62,194 nt of DNA. Origin: Candidatus Onthenecus intestinigallinarum (GTDB lineage: Bacteria; Bacillota; Clostridia; Christensenellales; Aristaeellaceae). The notes under the pieces were generated by a model. It was not told where the DNA came from, made no database searches, and was given only the letters and a program-made list of their open reading frames with translations. The position numbers and the translations under genes are program-made. The stretch is from NCBI GenBank assembly GCA_018713325.1, contig DVFJ01000002.1, positions 1 to 62,194 on the forward strand, written 5' to 3'. This document shows, piece after piece, positions 26,426-35,450 of this stretch. Each line of letters begins with the position of its first letter. Within the stretch, counting starts at the first letter, position 1.

Positions 26426-29400
26426 GTGTACGCAAGGGTGTTGACGGGCCGCATGCACAGGCTGCTGCCGGAAGTGGTTGCGCGCATCGGGCGCGCGTAC
26501 GGCGCGGGCGCGCGCTGCCTGCTGATCGTGCCCGAACAGTACACGCTGCAGGCGGAGACGGAGATCGTCGAGGGGCTGCGCCTGCCCGGCTATTTTGACA
26601 TCGACGTGCTCTCCCCCTCGCGCCTGCGCGACCGGGTGTTCGAGCGCGCCGGGCAGCCCCAGCGCGTGCGCATCGACGAGCGCGGCAAGTGCATGGTGCT
26701 CTCCGCCGCGCTGGAGGACCTGCAGGACGATCTGCTCTTCTATCGCGGGGCGGGCGGGCGCACGGGGTTCGTGCAGCGGCTGTCGGCGCTGGTCGCGGAC
26801 TTCAAGCGCGGCGGGCTGGCCCCGCAGGACGTGGCGCAGCTGGCCGGGCGCACGGACGGCATGCTCGCGATGAAGCTTGAGGATGCGGGGCGCGTGTTCG
26901 CGGCGTACGAGGCGCGCCTGGCGGGCAGCTTTGTGGATGGAGAGGACGTGCAGCGCGAGCTGCTCGCGCGCATGGAGCCCTCGGGCGTGCTGGCGGGCGC
27001 GCAGATTTTCATCTACGGCTTTGACATGATCACGCCCACGTTTGCCGCGCAGATCTGCGCGATGGCCCGCTGCGCGCAGGAGCTGACGCTGGCGCTGACG
27101 CTCGACACAGCCCCGGCCCGCGACGCCGCGCTCTACGAGCCCGCGCTGCGCAGCCTGCAGCGCCTGGAGGACCTGCTGCGCGAAGCGGGCATTCCCACCG
27201 GGCGCGAGCGCGTCGCCGCGCCGCTGAACGCGCCGGAGGACATCGCGCACCTGGAGCGCGAGCTGTACGCCTATCCCATGCGGCCGATGCGCGGCGCGCC
27301 GGAGCGCGTGTCGCTGCACGCGGCGGCGACGCCCTTTGCCGAGGTGCACGTCGCGGCCGCGCGCATCCGGGCGCTGGCGATGGCGGGCATGCCCTTCTCG
27401 CGCATGGCCGCGGTCTATACGGACGGGACGGTCTACGCGCCGCTGGTGGAGCGCATCTTTGCGCAGTACGACATCCCCATCTACGTCAGCGAAAAGCGGC
27501 CGGCGCTGTCGCATCCGCTGTTTCGCTTCCTGCTTTCGTCGCTACGGGCGGTTACGCGCGGCTATCGGGTGGACGACCTGATGGAGTGCGTTCGCACGGG
27601 CTACTGCGGCCTGACGGATGAGGAGGCCGACGCGCTAGACGAATATACGGCGGCCTACGGCGTGCGTGCGGGGCGCATGCGGTTGCCGTTCGCGTTCGGC
27701 GGTGAGGAGGAGCTGGCGCAGGCCGAGGCGCTGCGCCTGCGCGTCGTCGAGCCGCTGACGCAGCTGCAATCGGCCCTTTCGCGGGCGCGGGACGCGGGCG
27801 GGACGGTGGATGCGATCTTTGGCTACCTGCAGGCGCGCGGCGCGTTTGACACGCTGCAGCGGGAACAGCAGGCGCTGCTCGCGGCGGGGCTGGACGTCGA
27901 GGCGGCGGACTGCGCGCAGGTGTGGAACCTGCTCATGGAGCTGCTGGACCAGATGCACACGCTGCTGGGCGGGCACCGCGGCCGCGTGCGCACCGTGCTG
28001 GACATGCTCGAGGCGGGCGTGAGTGCGATGGAGCTGGGCGCGCTGCCCACGGCGCGGGATGAGCTGATCGCGGGCCGCGTGGGCAACGTGCGCACCGCGC
28101 GCGTGGACGCGCTGTTCATGCTGGGCATGAACGACGGCCGCCTGCAGAGCGCCGACAGGAGCCTGCTCACGGACGAGGAAAGGGCGCGCGCGGCCGGTGC
28201 GTCGAAGGCGTACCTGGGCATGTCGGATGCGGACCGCGCCCAGCTCTCGCGCCTGGACGTGCTGCAGGCGATGTCGCAGCCCGCGCAGCGGCTGCTGGTC
28301 AGCTATGCGCTGTCGGATGAGGAGGGACGCGCGCTGCGGCCCGCGCCGGCGGTGCTGGCGCTGCGGCGCGTGTTTCCGGACCTGCCGGTGACGGGCGGCG
28401 CGCTGGACAAGGGCGAGCATGCGGCCCTGTCCAGCCCGCGCGCGGCGCTGGACGCGCTGGCCGTGCGCCTGCGCGGCCTGGCGGATGCGGGCGAGCCGGA
28501 GCTGTCCGGCCCGTGGCGCGAGGCGTACGCGGTGCTGTGCGCGCAGGAGGCGTATGCCGGCCGCGCGCGGGATGTGCGCGACGCGCTCATCGCCCGCGTG
28601 GGCGCGGGCCGGCTGCGCGCGGAGACGGCGCGCAGGCTCTACGGCCGGCGCACGGTGAGCGTGTCCAAGCTGGAGACGTTCGCGCAGTGTCCGTACCGGC
28701 ACTTCGTGGGCTATGGCCTGCGGCCGGTGCAGCGGCGGGAGACCGGCGCGGAGCGCGACCGGCTGGGAGAGCTGTACCACCAGGCGATCGAGCGGTTCAC
28801 GCGCGAGGCGCTTTCGCAGGAGGCGTGGCCGAACGTCGACCGCGCGCAGAGCGACCGGATGATGGACGCGGTGGTCGAGCCGCTGCTGGAGGCCTGGCGG
28901 CGCACACCGCTGGGCGAGAGCGCGCGCGGCAGGGCGCTTGCCGGCCGCATGCGGCGCACGGCGCGGCGCGCGGGCTGGACGCTGACGCGACAGATGCAGG
29001 GCAGCGGCTTTCGCCCGGCGGAGATGGAGCTGACGTTTGGCAGCGGCGGCGTGCCGCCCGTGTGCATCGACCTGGCGGACGGCTCCCGCGTGTACCTGCG
29101 CGGGCGCATCGACCGCATCGACCTGATGGAGACGCAGCAGCGCGTGTACCTGCGCGTGGTCGACTACAAGTCGGGCAAGCGCGAGCTGGACCCGACGGAC
29201 ATCTATTGGGGATTGCAGCTGCAGCTGCTGATCTATCTGTACGCCGCCTCGCACAAGTACGCGGGCGCGCAGCCGGCGGGGCTGTTCTACTGCCGCATCG
29301 ACGATCCGCTGATCACGGGCAACCTGCGCGTGCAGGAGCAGGTCGAGCGCGAGATCGCCAAGCGGCTCTCGCTCAAGGGATTGTCGCTGTCCGATGTGGA

Positions 29401-29722
29401 GATCGTCCGCGCGCAGGGTGAGGATCAGGTCAAGGCAATGCTCAAGAGCGACGGAACGCTCCGACAGGGCGCCGCGGCCGTGTCCTCGCAGGAGCTTTCG
29501 CTGCTGGTCGACTACGCCGTGCGCATGGCCGCGCAGCTGAGCGCGCGCATCGCCGCGGGCGAGATCGACGTCAGCCCCGCCCAGCGCGGCCCGATGCGCG
29601 CCTGCGCCTACTGCGACTACCGCGGCATCTGCGGCTTCGATCCGCTGCTCTCGGGCGCGTCGGCGCGCGTACTGGAGAAAAAGAGCCTGGACGACATCGT
29701 GCGCGCGCAGGAGGAGACATAA
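26426..29722 (+). CDS. addB: AddB-like helicase-nuclease subunit with no N-terminal Walker A motif
   Basis: A 1098-residue protein of the AddB family (DNA double-strand-break end processing with AddA). The C-terminal RecB-like nuclease is complete: GELYHQAIERF, GRIDRIDL, VVDYKSGKREL (the PD-(D/E)xK Asp and Lys) and QLQLLIYL. The iron-sulfur cysteines are in FAQCPYRHF and CAYCDYRGIC. However, the N-terminus (ARVLTGRMHRLLPEVVARIG) lacks the GxxGxGKT loop that AddB usually has at this position. Start is GTG at 26426 after GGAGAAAGAAGG; no in-frame upstream extension would supply the motif. No addA is nearby. Confidence 0.88.
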   Translation: MYARVLTGRMHRLLPEVVARIGRAYGAGARCLLIVPEQYTLQAETEIVEGLRLPGYFDIDVLSPSRLRDRVFERAGQPQRVRIDERGKCMVLSAALEDLQDDLLFYRGAGGRTGFVQRLSALVADFKRGGLAPQDVAQLAGRTDGMLAMKLEDAGRVFAAYEARLAGSFVDGEDVQRELLARMEPSGVLAGAQIFIYGFDMITPTFAAQICAMARCAQELTLALTLDTAPARDAALYEPALRSLQRLEDLLREAGIPTGRERVAAPLNAPEDIAHLERELYAYPMRPMRGAPERVSLHAAATPFAEVHVAAARIRALAMAGMPFSRMAAVYTDGTVYAPLVERIFAQYDIPIYVSEKRPALSHPLFRFLLSSLRAVTRGYRVDDLMECVRTGYCGLTDEEADALDEYTAAYGVRAGRMRLPFAFGGEEELAQAEALRLRVVEPLTQLQSALSRARDAGGTVDAIFGYLQARGAFDTLQREQQALLAAGLDVEAADCAQVWNLLMELLDQMHTLLGGHRGRVRTVLDMLEAGVSAMELGALPTARDELIAGRVGNVRTARVDALFMLGMNDGRLQSADRSLLTDEERARAAGASKAYLGMSDADRAQLSRLDVLQAMSQPAQRLLVSYALSDEEGRALRPAPAVLALRRVFPDLPVTGGALDKGEHAALSSPRAALDALAVRLRGLADAGEPELSGPWREAYAVLCAQEAYAGRARDVRDALIARVGAGRLRAETARRLYGRRTVSVSKLETFAQCPYRHFVGYGLRPVQRRETGAERDRLGELYHQAIERFTREALSQEAWPNVDRAQSDRMMDAVVEPLLEAWRRTPLGESARGRALAGRMRRTARRAGWTLTRQMQGSGFRPAEMELTFGSGGVPPVCIDLADGSRVYLRGRIDRIDLMETQQRVYLRVVDYKSGKRELDPTDIYWGLQLQLLIYLYAASHKYAGAQPAGLFYCRIDDPLITGNLRVQEQVEREIAKRLSLKGLSLSDVEIVRAQGEDQVKAMLKSDGTLRQGAAAVSSQELSLLVDYAVRMAAQLSARIAAGEIDVSPAQRGPMRACAYCDYRGICGFDPLLSGASARVLEKKSLDDIVRAQEET

Positions 29723-29751
29723 AAAAACGGGCGGCCCTGTGGGGCCGCCCG
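29721..29751 (-). terminator. Intrinsic terminator of the PTS IIC-like gene
   Basis: A 10-bp stem CGGGCGGCCC / GGGCCGCCCG with a TGTG loop. On the minus strand it is followed by seven T residues, so it serves the minus-strand gene ending at 29760; it may also stop addB. Confidence 0.88.
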
Positions 29752-29759
29752 CTGTTGCG

Positions 29760-30812
29760 TCACAGCTCGAGCTTCATGTCGCCGTCGTGGATCAGGCCCG
29801 CGCGGCGCATGGCCGCGCAGATCAGCAGCGACAGCAGCGCAGGCAGCGCGATGTGCAGCGCGAGCACCTTGAGCAGCACCACGCCCGCGCCTGCGCCGGC
29901 CATGGACTGGAACGTGCCGATCTGTCCGACCAGGCCCGCCGTGCCCATGCCCGCGAACACGCCCGCGTTGCGCATGTCAAACAGCGTCGTGGCCAGCGGG
30001 CCCAGGATCGCCGAGGCCAGCGTCGGCGGCACGAGGATCAGCGGATGGCGCAGGATGTTGGGCACCTGCAGCATCGACGTGCCCAGGCCCTGCGCGATCA
30101 GGCCGCCCACGCCGTTCTCGCGAAACGACGTGACCGCAAAGCCCACCATCTGCGCGCAGCAGCCGACCGTCGCCGCGCCGGCCGCCAACTGCAGCCCCAG
30201 GCCCAGCGCCTCGCCCTCGGGCGCGACGAAGATCATCGCGCACAGCGCCGCTGAGGAGATCGGCGCGGTCAGCGCCAGCCCCACCACGACCGATACGATG
30301 ATGCCCATCGGCACCGGCTGCATGCGCGTGGCCGTGTCGATGAAGCCGCGCAGCAGGTTCATCAGCCCGTTGACCGCGGGCGCGCACAGCACGGCCGCCA
30401 GCCCGCCCACGACGATCGTCGCCGAGGGCACCAGGATGATGTCCAGCTTCGTCTTGCCCGCCACGAAATTGCCCGCCTCTGCGCCGAGCACCGCCGCAAT
30501 GAAGCAGCCCAGCGGCGCGCCCAATTCATAGCCGATCGCGCCGGACACGGCCGACGTGAACATCGCCAGCGGCGCGACCTTCATGCCCCACGCCACGGCC
30601 ACGCCGATCGCGCCGCCTACGACCGGGTTGGACTTGGCCGTCGCCGCAAAAGACGACAGCCCCGACAGCCCCGGCACGTACTGCCCCAGCTGATCCAGGA
30701 TCGTGCCGATGATCAGCGTCGAAAACAGGCCCAGCGCCATCGCGCTGAGCGCATCCAGTCCGTATCGCTTGAACAGCCTTGCCCCCAGGCCCTTGCCCTT
30801 CGCTTCCTGCAT
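29760..30812 (-). CDS. PTS-like sugar transporter subunit IIC (PfoR-type)
   Basis: A 350-residue membrane protein with about nine to ten helices and the motifs GLDALSAMALGLFSTLIIGT and SSAALCAMIFVAPEGEALGL, recalling the PTS_EIIC_2/PfoR family of putative sugar permeases. No IIA or IIB domain is present and no other PTS gene lies in the window, so it may not be phosphotransferase-linked. The start at 30812 follows GGAGGGG by six bases. A consensus promoter lies 32 bases upstream. Confidence 0.82.
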   Translation of the reverse strand: MQEAKGKGLGARLFKRYGLDALSAMALGLFSTLIIGTILDQLGQYVPGLSGLSSFAATAKSNPVVGGAIGVAVAWGMKVAPLAMFTSAVSGAIGYELGAPLGCFIAAVLGAEAGNFVAGKTKLDIILVPSATIVVGGLAAVLCAPAVNGLMNLLRGFIDTATRMQPVPMGIIVSVVVGLALTAPISSAALCAMIFVAPEGEALGLGLQLAAGAATVGCCAQMVGFAVTSFRENGVGGLIAQGLGTSMLQVPNILRHPLILVPPTLASAILGPLATTLFDMRNAGVFAGMGTAGLVGQIGTFQSMAGAGAGVVLLKVLALHIALPALLSLLICAAMRRAGLIHDGDMKLEL

Positions 30813-30843
30813 GCGTAACCCCTCCAGCTTTGGTATCGCGCCC

Positions 30844-30872
30844 ATTATACAGGATGACAATGCAGGTGTAAA
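30844..30872 (-). promoter_or_regulatory. Promoter of the PTS IIC-like gene
   Basis: Minus strand TTTACA (30872-30867), 17 bases, TATAAT (30849-30844). Confidence 0.78.
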
Positions 30873-30912
30873 GACACATTCGGGACAAAGTTTGACGCGT
30901 TTTCCTGTGCGC

Positions 30913-32127
30913 TTACGGCAGGCGGTCGATCAGGCGCATGGCAAAGGCGGTCATCTCCAGGCCGCATTGCACGAAGCCCTCGCAGCTGCAAAGGCGCGTG
31001 CCGCTGGTCTGCACGGTCACGCCGCTGCCGGTGGCGGGATCGCCCCAGCACTCGGCGTTCATGCCGTAGGCGACGCCCTGATGGCCCACGAGCCGGCGGC
31101 CGAACAGGCCGTCGAGAAACGCGACGTTGAGCCCGCGTCCGGCGCGCTGCACGGAGCCCAGGCCGTCCTGCGGGGCGCGCATGAGGGCCATCGTCTCCGG
31201 TCGGAGCACGCGCACGCCGTCGACCTGGCCGTCGCTGAGCAGCAGGCGCAGCAACTGGGCCATGCCAGCGGGTTGCACGACCAGGCGTCCGGGCGCCCAG
31301 GTGAAGTCGCGCTCGGGATCCATCGGCGGCAGCGGCTGGCGGACGAGCGCAGGCGCGTCATAGGCCAGGCGCGGGGGCAGCAGGGGCCGGACGCGGTAGC
31401 CGCTAGCGAGGTCCTGTGCGGGGACAATGCGCTGGGGCGCGAACGACGCGCGGATGGACAGCGGCCCGAAGACCAGGCGCTGCATCAGGTCGTCAAAGCG
31501 CTCGCCCGTGACGCGCTCCATGATCGAGCCGGCGACGCCCGCGCCCAGGTTGGAGTAGGCAAAGACCGCGCCCGGCGCGCTCTGGCCAAAGGACGCGTCG
31601 CCCTGCGGCGGAGTGAGCAGGTCGCGCAGCGGGATCTCGCCGCGCGCGCCCGGCCCGCCGTAGAGTGGACTGTCCACGAGGGATGACGTGTGCGTGAGCA
31701 GCTGGCGCAGCGTGAGGGGCGCATCCGGAAAGCGCGGATTGCGCACGTCATAGCCTAAATAGGCGCCGATATCCGCATCCAGATCGACCAGGCCGTCCTC
31801 CCACAGCCGCAACAGCGCGAAGGTGAAGACCAGCTTGGACACGGATGCGACGCGAAAGCAGGTGTCTTCGGTGACGGGCTGGGCGCTCTCCACGCGCGCC
31901 AGGCCGTAGGGGAACACGCCGGCGAGGCGTCCGCGCACGACGAGCGTCATCGCGCCGCCGACGGTGCGGTGGCGGCGGAAGATCGACTCGACGCGGCGCT
32001 GCACGTCCAGATGCGCCTGCGGCGTGAGCCGTCCCTGTGGGGTGAGCGCCAGGCCATCCGGCGCGTCGGGCACGCGCGCGCAGCGCCTGCGCAGGCGCGC
32101 GACGGATTCCGGGGACAGATTTTTCAT
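30913..32127 (-). CDS. Serine hydrolase of the class C beta-lactamase/PBP fold
   Basis: A 404-residue protein with the three active-site elements of the family: SxxK in SVSK (S95-K98), YxN in FAYSNLG, and the third motif in GHQGVAYG (HQG in place of KTG). It has no signal peptide, so it is a cytosolic esterase/amidase-like member rather than a classic secreted lactamase. GGAGG lies 7 bases before the ATG. A shared AT-rich gap separates it from the divergent helicase gene; AmpC or EstB-like activities are both possible. Confidence 0.85.
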   Translation of the reverse strand: MKNLSPESVARLRRRCARVPDAPDGLALTPQGRLTPQAHLDVQRRVESIFRRHRTVGGAMTLVVRGRLAGVFPYGLARVESAQPVTEDTCFRVASVSKLVFTFALLRLWEDGLVDLDADIGAYLGYDVRNPRFPDAPLTLRQLLTHTSSLVDSPLYGGPGARGEIPLRDLLTPPQGDASFGQSAPGAVFAYSNLGAGVAGSIMERVTGERFDDLMQRLVFGPLSIRASFAPQRIVPAQDLASGYRVRPLLPPRLAYDAPALVRQPLPPMDPERDFTWAPGRLVVQPAGMAQLLRLLLSDGQVDGVRVLRPETMALMRAPQDGLGSVQRAGRGLNVAFLDGLFGRRLVGHQGVAYGMNAECWGDPATGSGVTVQTSGTRLCSCEGFVQCGLEMTAFAMRLIDRLP

Positions 32128-32245
32128 GCGGACCTCCGTATGCTCAAAGGAATGGCACCATTATAGCACGTATGTTATAATGGGAAAAGCGGGGGCTGCT
32201 TATGCCGGGCGTGCCGGGCCGAAAAGCGCCCCATGAGGAGAGCAT
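32128..32245. promoter_or_regulatory. Divergent promoter region between hydrolase and helicase genes
   Basis: Overlapping AT-rich elements face both ways: TATAAT on the plus strand at 32176-32181 and TATAAT on the minus strand at 32165-32160. Neither has a good -35 at the expected spacing. Confidence 0.45.
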
Positions 32246-34576
32246 ATGGAGGAACTGCACGTATCGGTCCGGACGCTGGTGGAGTTCACGCTGCACGGCG
32301 AGGACCTGACCGGCGCTGCCGCGGACCGGGAGCGCATGCTGGAGGGCGGCCGCGCCCATCGCGCGCGCCAGGGCGAGGCGGGCGAAGACCTGCGCGGATA
32401 CGAGGCGGAGGTGCCGCTGTCGCTGTGCGTCGACTGGGCGGATGCGCTGCGCCTGAAGGTCTCGGGCCGCGCGGACGGCGTGTTCGAGGCGGACGGCCTG
32501 ACCTGCGTGGAGGAGATCAAGCTCTGGGACGGCGCGCCGCTGGAGGATGCGCTGCCCGCGCACCGGGCGCAGGCGGCCTGCTATGCGCACATGCTCTGCG
32601 CGTCGCGCGGCCTGCCCTGCGCGCGCATGGACGTTTTGTATGCCGACCGGCATGGGCGGGTGCTGCACCGCTTCACGCAGACGCAGGAGGCGCAGGCGCT
32701 CGCGCAGGCATTTGCGGCGCTCGTCGAGCCCTATGCGCGCTGGCAGGAGGCGCTGCTGCGCTGGCGGCGGGAGCGCGACGGGGCGCTTAGCGCGTTCACG
32801 TTTCCCTATGCGGCGTTTCGCGAGGGACAGCGCCTGTTTTCGGGCAACGTGTTCGTCGCCATCCGCGACCGCAGGCGGCTGCTGGCGCAGGCGCCCACCG
32901 GCACCGGCAAGACCGCGGCGGCGCTCTTTCCCGCGCTCAAGGCGCTGGCCGCGGGCCATACCAACCAGATCTTCTACCTGACCGCGCGCACGACGGGCCG
33001 GGCGCTGGCGCTTTCGACGGCGGCGCACTTTCACGCGTGCGGCGCGAAGGCGCGCGTGCTGGAGCTGACCGCGCGCGAAAAGATCTGCCCCATGGGCGCG
33101 CAGCGGCGCTGCGACCCGGCGTACTGCTCGGGCGCGCGCGGCTTTTTCAACCGCCTGCCGGATGCCCTTTCGGAGATGCTGCGCGCGCAGATGTGGGATC
33201 GCGCCGCGGTGCAGGAGATAGCCGCGCGCCATGACATATGCCCGTTCGAGTTCTCGCTGTCGCTTGCGGAGATCGCCGACGTCGTCGTGTGCGACTACAA
33301 CTATGCGTTTGATCCCGCCGCGCGCATCCAGCGCGTGTTCCAGCAGCGGACCGACCTGTCGCTGCTCGTGGACGAGGCGCACAACCTCGTCGACCGCGCG
33401 CGCGACATGCTCTCCGCCTGTCTGGACGGCGGCGCGCTGCGCGCGGTGCGCCGCGACTACGGCAAGCAGCATGGACGCAAGAACGCCGTCTACCGCGCCC
33501 TGACGCGCACGGTGCGCCGCCTGAGCGGCCTGGAGGCGGAGCGCGGCGACGGCGTCTGGCGTCTGGAGGCCCCGCCGCCCGAGCTGCTCCAGGACGCGCA
33601 GGGACTGTGCGACGCGCTGGGCGAGGCGCTGGCCCGCGGGCAGGGCGCGCTGCTGGGCGAGACGTTCCAGGATGCGCTCGCCTACGCGCAGACGGCCGCC
33701 CGCCTGGACGACGCCTATGCCGTGCTGCTCGAGCGCACGGGCCGGGACGCGCGGCTGCGCCTGCTGTGCCTGGACGCGGCCCCCTACCTGCGCGCGGCGA
33801 CGGCGCGGCTGCGCGGCGTGGTCTACTTCTCCGCGACGCTCTCGCCCATGGCGCAGATGCGCGCGCTGCTGGGCGGCGAGGAAAGCGACGGCCTGCTCTC
33901 GCTGCCCTCGCCCTTTCCGCCCGAGCGCCTGCACGTCGTGCGTATGCGCATGGACACGCGCTATGCGCGCCGCGAGCAGACCGCGCGGCAGGTCGCCGAG
34001 GCCATCGCCGCCATGGCCCGCGCCCGGCGGGGCAACTACCTCGCGCTCTTTCCCTCCTACGCCTACATGCGCCTGGTGCGCGCGCAGTTTGAGCAGCTCG
34101 CGCCGGACGTACAGACCGTCTGCCAGGAGAGCGGCATGGACGAGGCCGCGCGCGACGACTTCATCGCGCGCTTTGAGCCGGGCGGCTGTCTGACCGGCTT
34201 TTGCGTGATGGGCGGCGTCTTTGCCGAGGGCGTCGACCTGCCCAGCGACCGGCTGCTCGGCGTGGCCGCCGTCGGCGTGGGCCTGCCCCAGGTCTGCCCT
34301 GAGCGCGAGGCCCTGCGCGAGCACTTCGATCAGGAGGAGCGCGACGGCTTTGCGCTCGCCTATCGCATCCCCGGCATGGTCAAGGTGCTCCAGGCCGTCG
34401 GGCGCGTCATCCGCACGGAACGCGACCGCGGCGTCGCGCTGCTCATCGACGCGCGCTTCTTCCAGGGCGCATACAGCGGGCTGCTGCCCGAGCACTTCTT
34501 CCCACTGCACGAGGCCGTCTCGGCCGATGATCTTGCGCGCCGTCTCGACGCGTTCTGGCGCGCCGGGAATGGCTGA
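32246..34576 (+). CDS. XPD/DinG-like iron-sulfur helicase with N-terminal nuclease-like domain
   Basis: A 776-residue protein. Residues 1-180 carry a PD-(D/E)xK-like core (GRADGVFEADGLTCVEEIK, then QAACYAHMLC), as in Cas4/RecB-type nucleases. From ~190 there is a superfamily 2 helicase: Walker A APTGTGKTAA, iron-sulfur Cys in CPMGAQRRCDPAYC and later CPFEF, the DEAH box LVDEAHNLVD, motif III-like VVYFSATLSPM, and motif VI QAVGRVIRTERD. Such fused Rad3-like proteins occur in many Clostridia; DNA repair or single-strand processing is probable. GAGGAG sits before the ATG. No CRISPR array is near. Confidence 0.9.
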   Translation: MEELHVSVRTLVEFTLHGEDLTGAAADRERMLEGGRAHRARQGEAGEDLRGYEAEVPLSLCVDWADALRLKVSGRADGVFEADGLTCVEEIKLWDGAPLEDALPAHRAQAACYAHMLCASRGLPCARMDVLYADRHGRVLHRFTQTQEAQALAQAFAALVEPYARWQEALLRWRRERDGALSAFTFPYAAFREGQRLFSGNVFVAIRDRRRLLAQAPTGTGKTAAALFPALKALAAGHTNQIFYLTARTTGRALALSTAAHFHACGAKARVLELTAREKICPMGAQRRCDPAYCSGARGFFNRLPDALSEMLRAQMWDRAAVQEIAARHDICPFEFSLSLAEIADVVVCDYNYAFDPAARIQRVFQQRTDLSLLVDEAHNLVDRARDMLSACLDGGALRAVRRDYGKQHGRKNAVYRALTRTVRRLSGLEAERGDGVWRLEAPPPELLQDAQGLCDALGEALARGQGALLGETFQDALAYAQTAARLDDAYAVLLERTGRDARLRLLCLDAAPYLRAATARLRGVVYFSATLSPMAQMRALLGGEESDGLLSLPSPFPPERLHVVRMRMDTRYARREQTARQVAEAIAAMARARRGNYLALFPSYAYMRLVRAQFEQLAPDVQTVCQESGMDEAARDDFIARFEPGGCLTGFCVMGGVFAEGVDLPSDRLLGVAAVGVGLPQVCPEREALREHFDQEERDGFALAYRIPGMVKVLQAVGRVIRTERDRGVALLIDARFFQGAYSGLLPEHFFPLHEAVSADDLARRLDAFWRAGNG

Positions 34577-34580
34577 ACGC

Positions 34581-34610
34581 TTGACGCGGCCAAAAGCGCG
34601 GTGCTATACT
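34581..34610 (+). promoter_or_regulatory. Promoter of the galacturonate operon
   Basis: TTGACG (34581-34586), an 18-base spacer and TATACT (34605-34610). The predicted start of transcription is near 34617, so the palindrome at 34629 lies just downstream, suited to repression. Confidence 0.72.
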
Positions 34611-34628
34611 GTTCCATATGGAGAATAT

Positions 34629-34646
34629 CGTTCATGAATATGAACG
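34629..34646. promoter_or_regulatory. IclR-type operator, copy 1
   Basis: CGTTCATGAATATGAACG: 7-bp inverted arms CGTTCAT / ATGAACG around GAAT. A nearly identical sequence precedes kdgK (42631-42648), linking both genes to the regulator encoded here. Confidence 0.65.
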
Positions 34647-34665
34647 AACAGGAAAGGGGAGTCGT

Positions 34666-35427
34666 ATGGCCGAGGTGCAGAATCGCTCGCTGGCGCGCGG
34701 GCTCGACATCCTGGAGCTGCTGTGCGAGCAGCCGGAGGGGCTGGAGCTGCACCGCATCGCCCGGGCGCTGGAGATCCCCAAGTCCAGCGCGTTCAACCTG
34801 GTGCACACGCTGCTTTCCAAGAAGTACGTGGTGTGCGACGAGGCGACGGGGCGCTACGCGCTGTCGCTGCGCATGTTCGAGGTGGGCTCGGCGGCGGTGA
34901 AGGGCGTGACGGAGCAGTCGGTGGTGCGCCGGTACATGGAGCGCGTAGCCGCGGGCTGCAACGAGACGGTGCACTGCGGCGTGCCGGACGGGACGGACGT
35001 GGTCTACGTGGACAAGCTGGAGAGCACGCACTCGATCCGGATGACCTCGCGCATCGGGGCGCGGGTGCCGCTGTACTGCACGGCGATGGGACGGGCGGTG
35101 CTCGCCTGCTGGCCGGAGGAGCACGTGCGGGAGCTGTATCGGAACTACGACTTTCGCAAGCTGACGCCGCGCACGGCGGACTCGGTGGAGGCACTGCTGG
35201 GCGAGGTCGGGCGCGTGCGCGAGCAGGGCTACGCGGCCGAATACGGGGAGAGCAACGAAAACGTCTGCTGCTTTGCGGTGGCGGTGCGCGACCGGTCAGG
35301 GCGGGCGGCATATGCGATCAGCGTGTCGATGCCGCTGTTTCGGGCCAGCGAGGAGACGGCGCAGCGCTGTGTGCGGCTGCTGCTGGACGCCCGCGAGCGG
35401 ATCGAGCGGTTTCTGCACGCGATGTGA
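34666..35427 (+). CDS. IclR family transcriptional regulator (hexuronate regulator)
   Basis: A 253-residue protein. The N-terminal winged helix (LARGLDILELLCEQPEGLEL...IARALEIPKSSAFNLVHTLL) and the C-terminal ligand domain (DKLESTHSIRMTSRIGARVP; CTAMGRAVLACWPEE) are typical of IclR/KdgR regulators, which sense 2-keto-3-deoxygluconate or similar. The start at 34666 follows AAGGGGA; an upstream in-frame ATG at 34618 is inside the operator. It heads the uxa operon and probably represses it and kdgK. Confidence 0.9.
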   Translation: MAEVQNRSLARGLDILELLCEQPEGLELHRIARALEIPKSSAFNLVHTLLSKKYVVCDEATGRYALSLRMFEVGSAAVKGVTEQSVVRRYMERVAAGCNETVHCGVPDGTDVVYVDKLESTHSIRMTSRIGARVPLYCTAMGRAVLACWPEEHVRELYRNYDFRKLTPRTADSVEALLGEVGRVREQGYAAEYGESNENVCCFAVAVRDRSGRAAYAISVSMPLFRASEETAQRCVRLLLDARERIERFLHAM

Positions 35428-35450
35428 GGATCCTGGAAGGAGGAAGACAC

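Noticed and set aside
32144..34510. A 788-residue minus-strand frame opposite the helicase
   Set aside because: Antisense shadow of a gene whose helicase motifs are unmistakable.
32246..34576. CasDinG or Cas4 of a type IV CRISPR system
   Set aside because: No other cas gene and no repeats nearby; the fusion fits a stand-alone Rad3-like helicase better.
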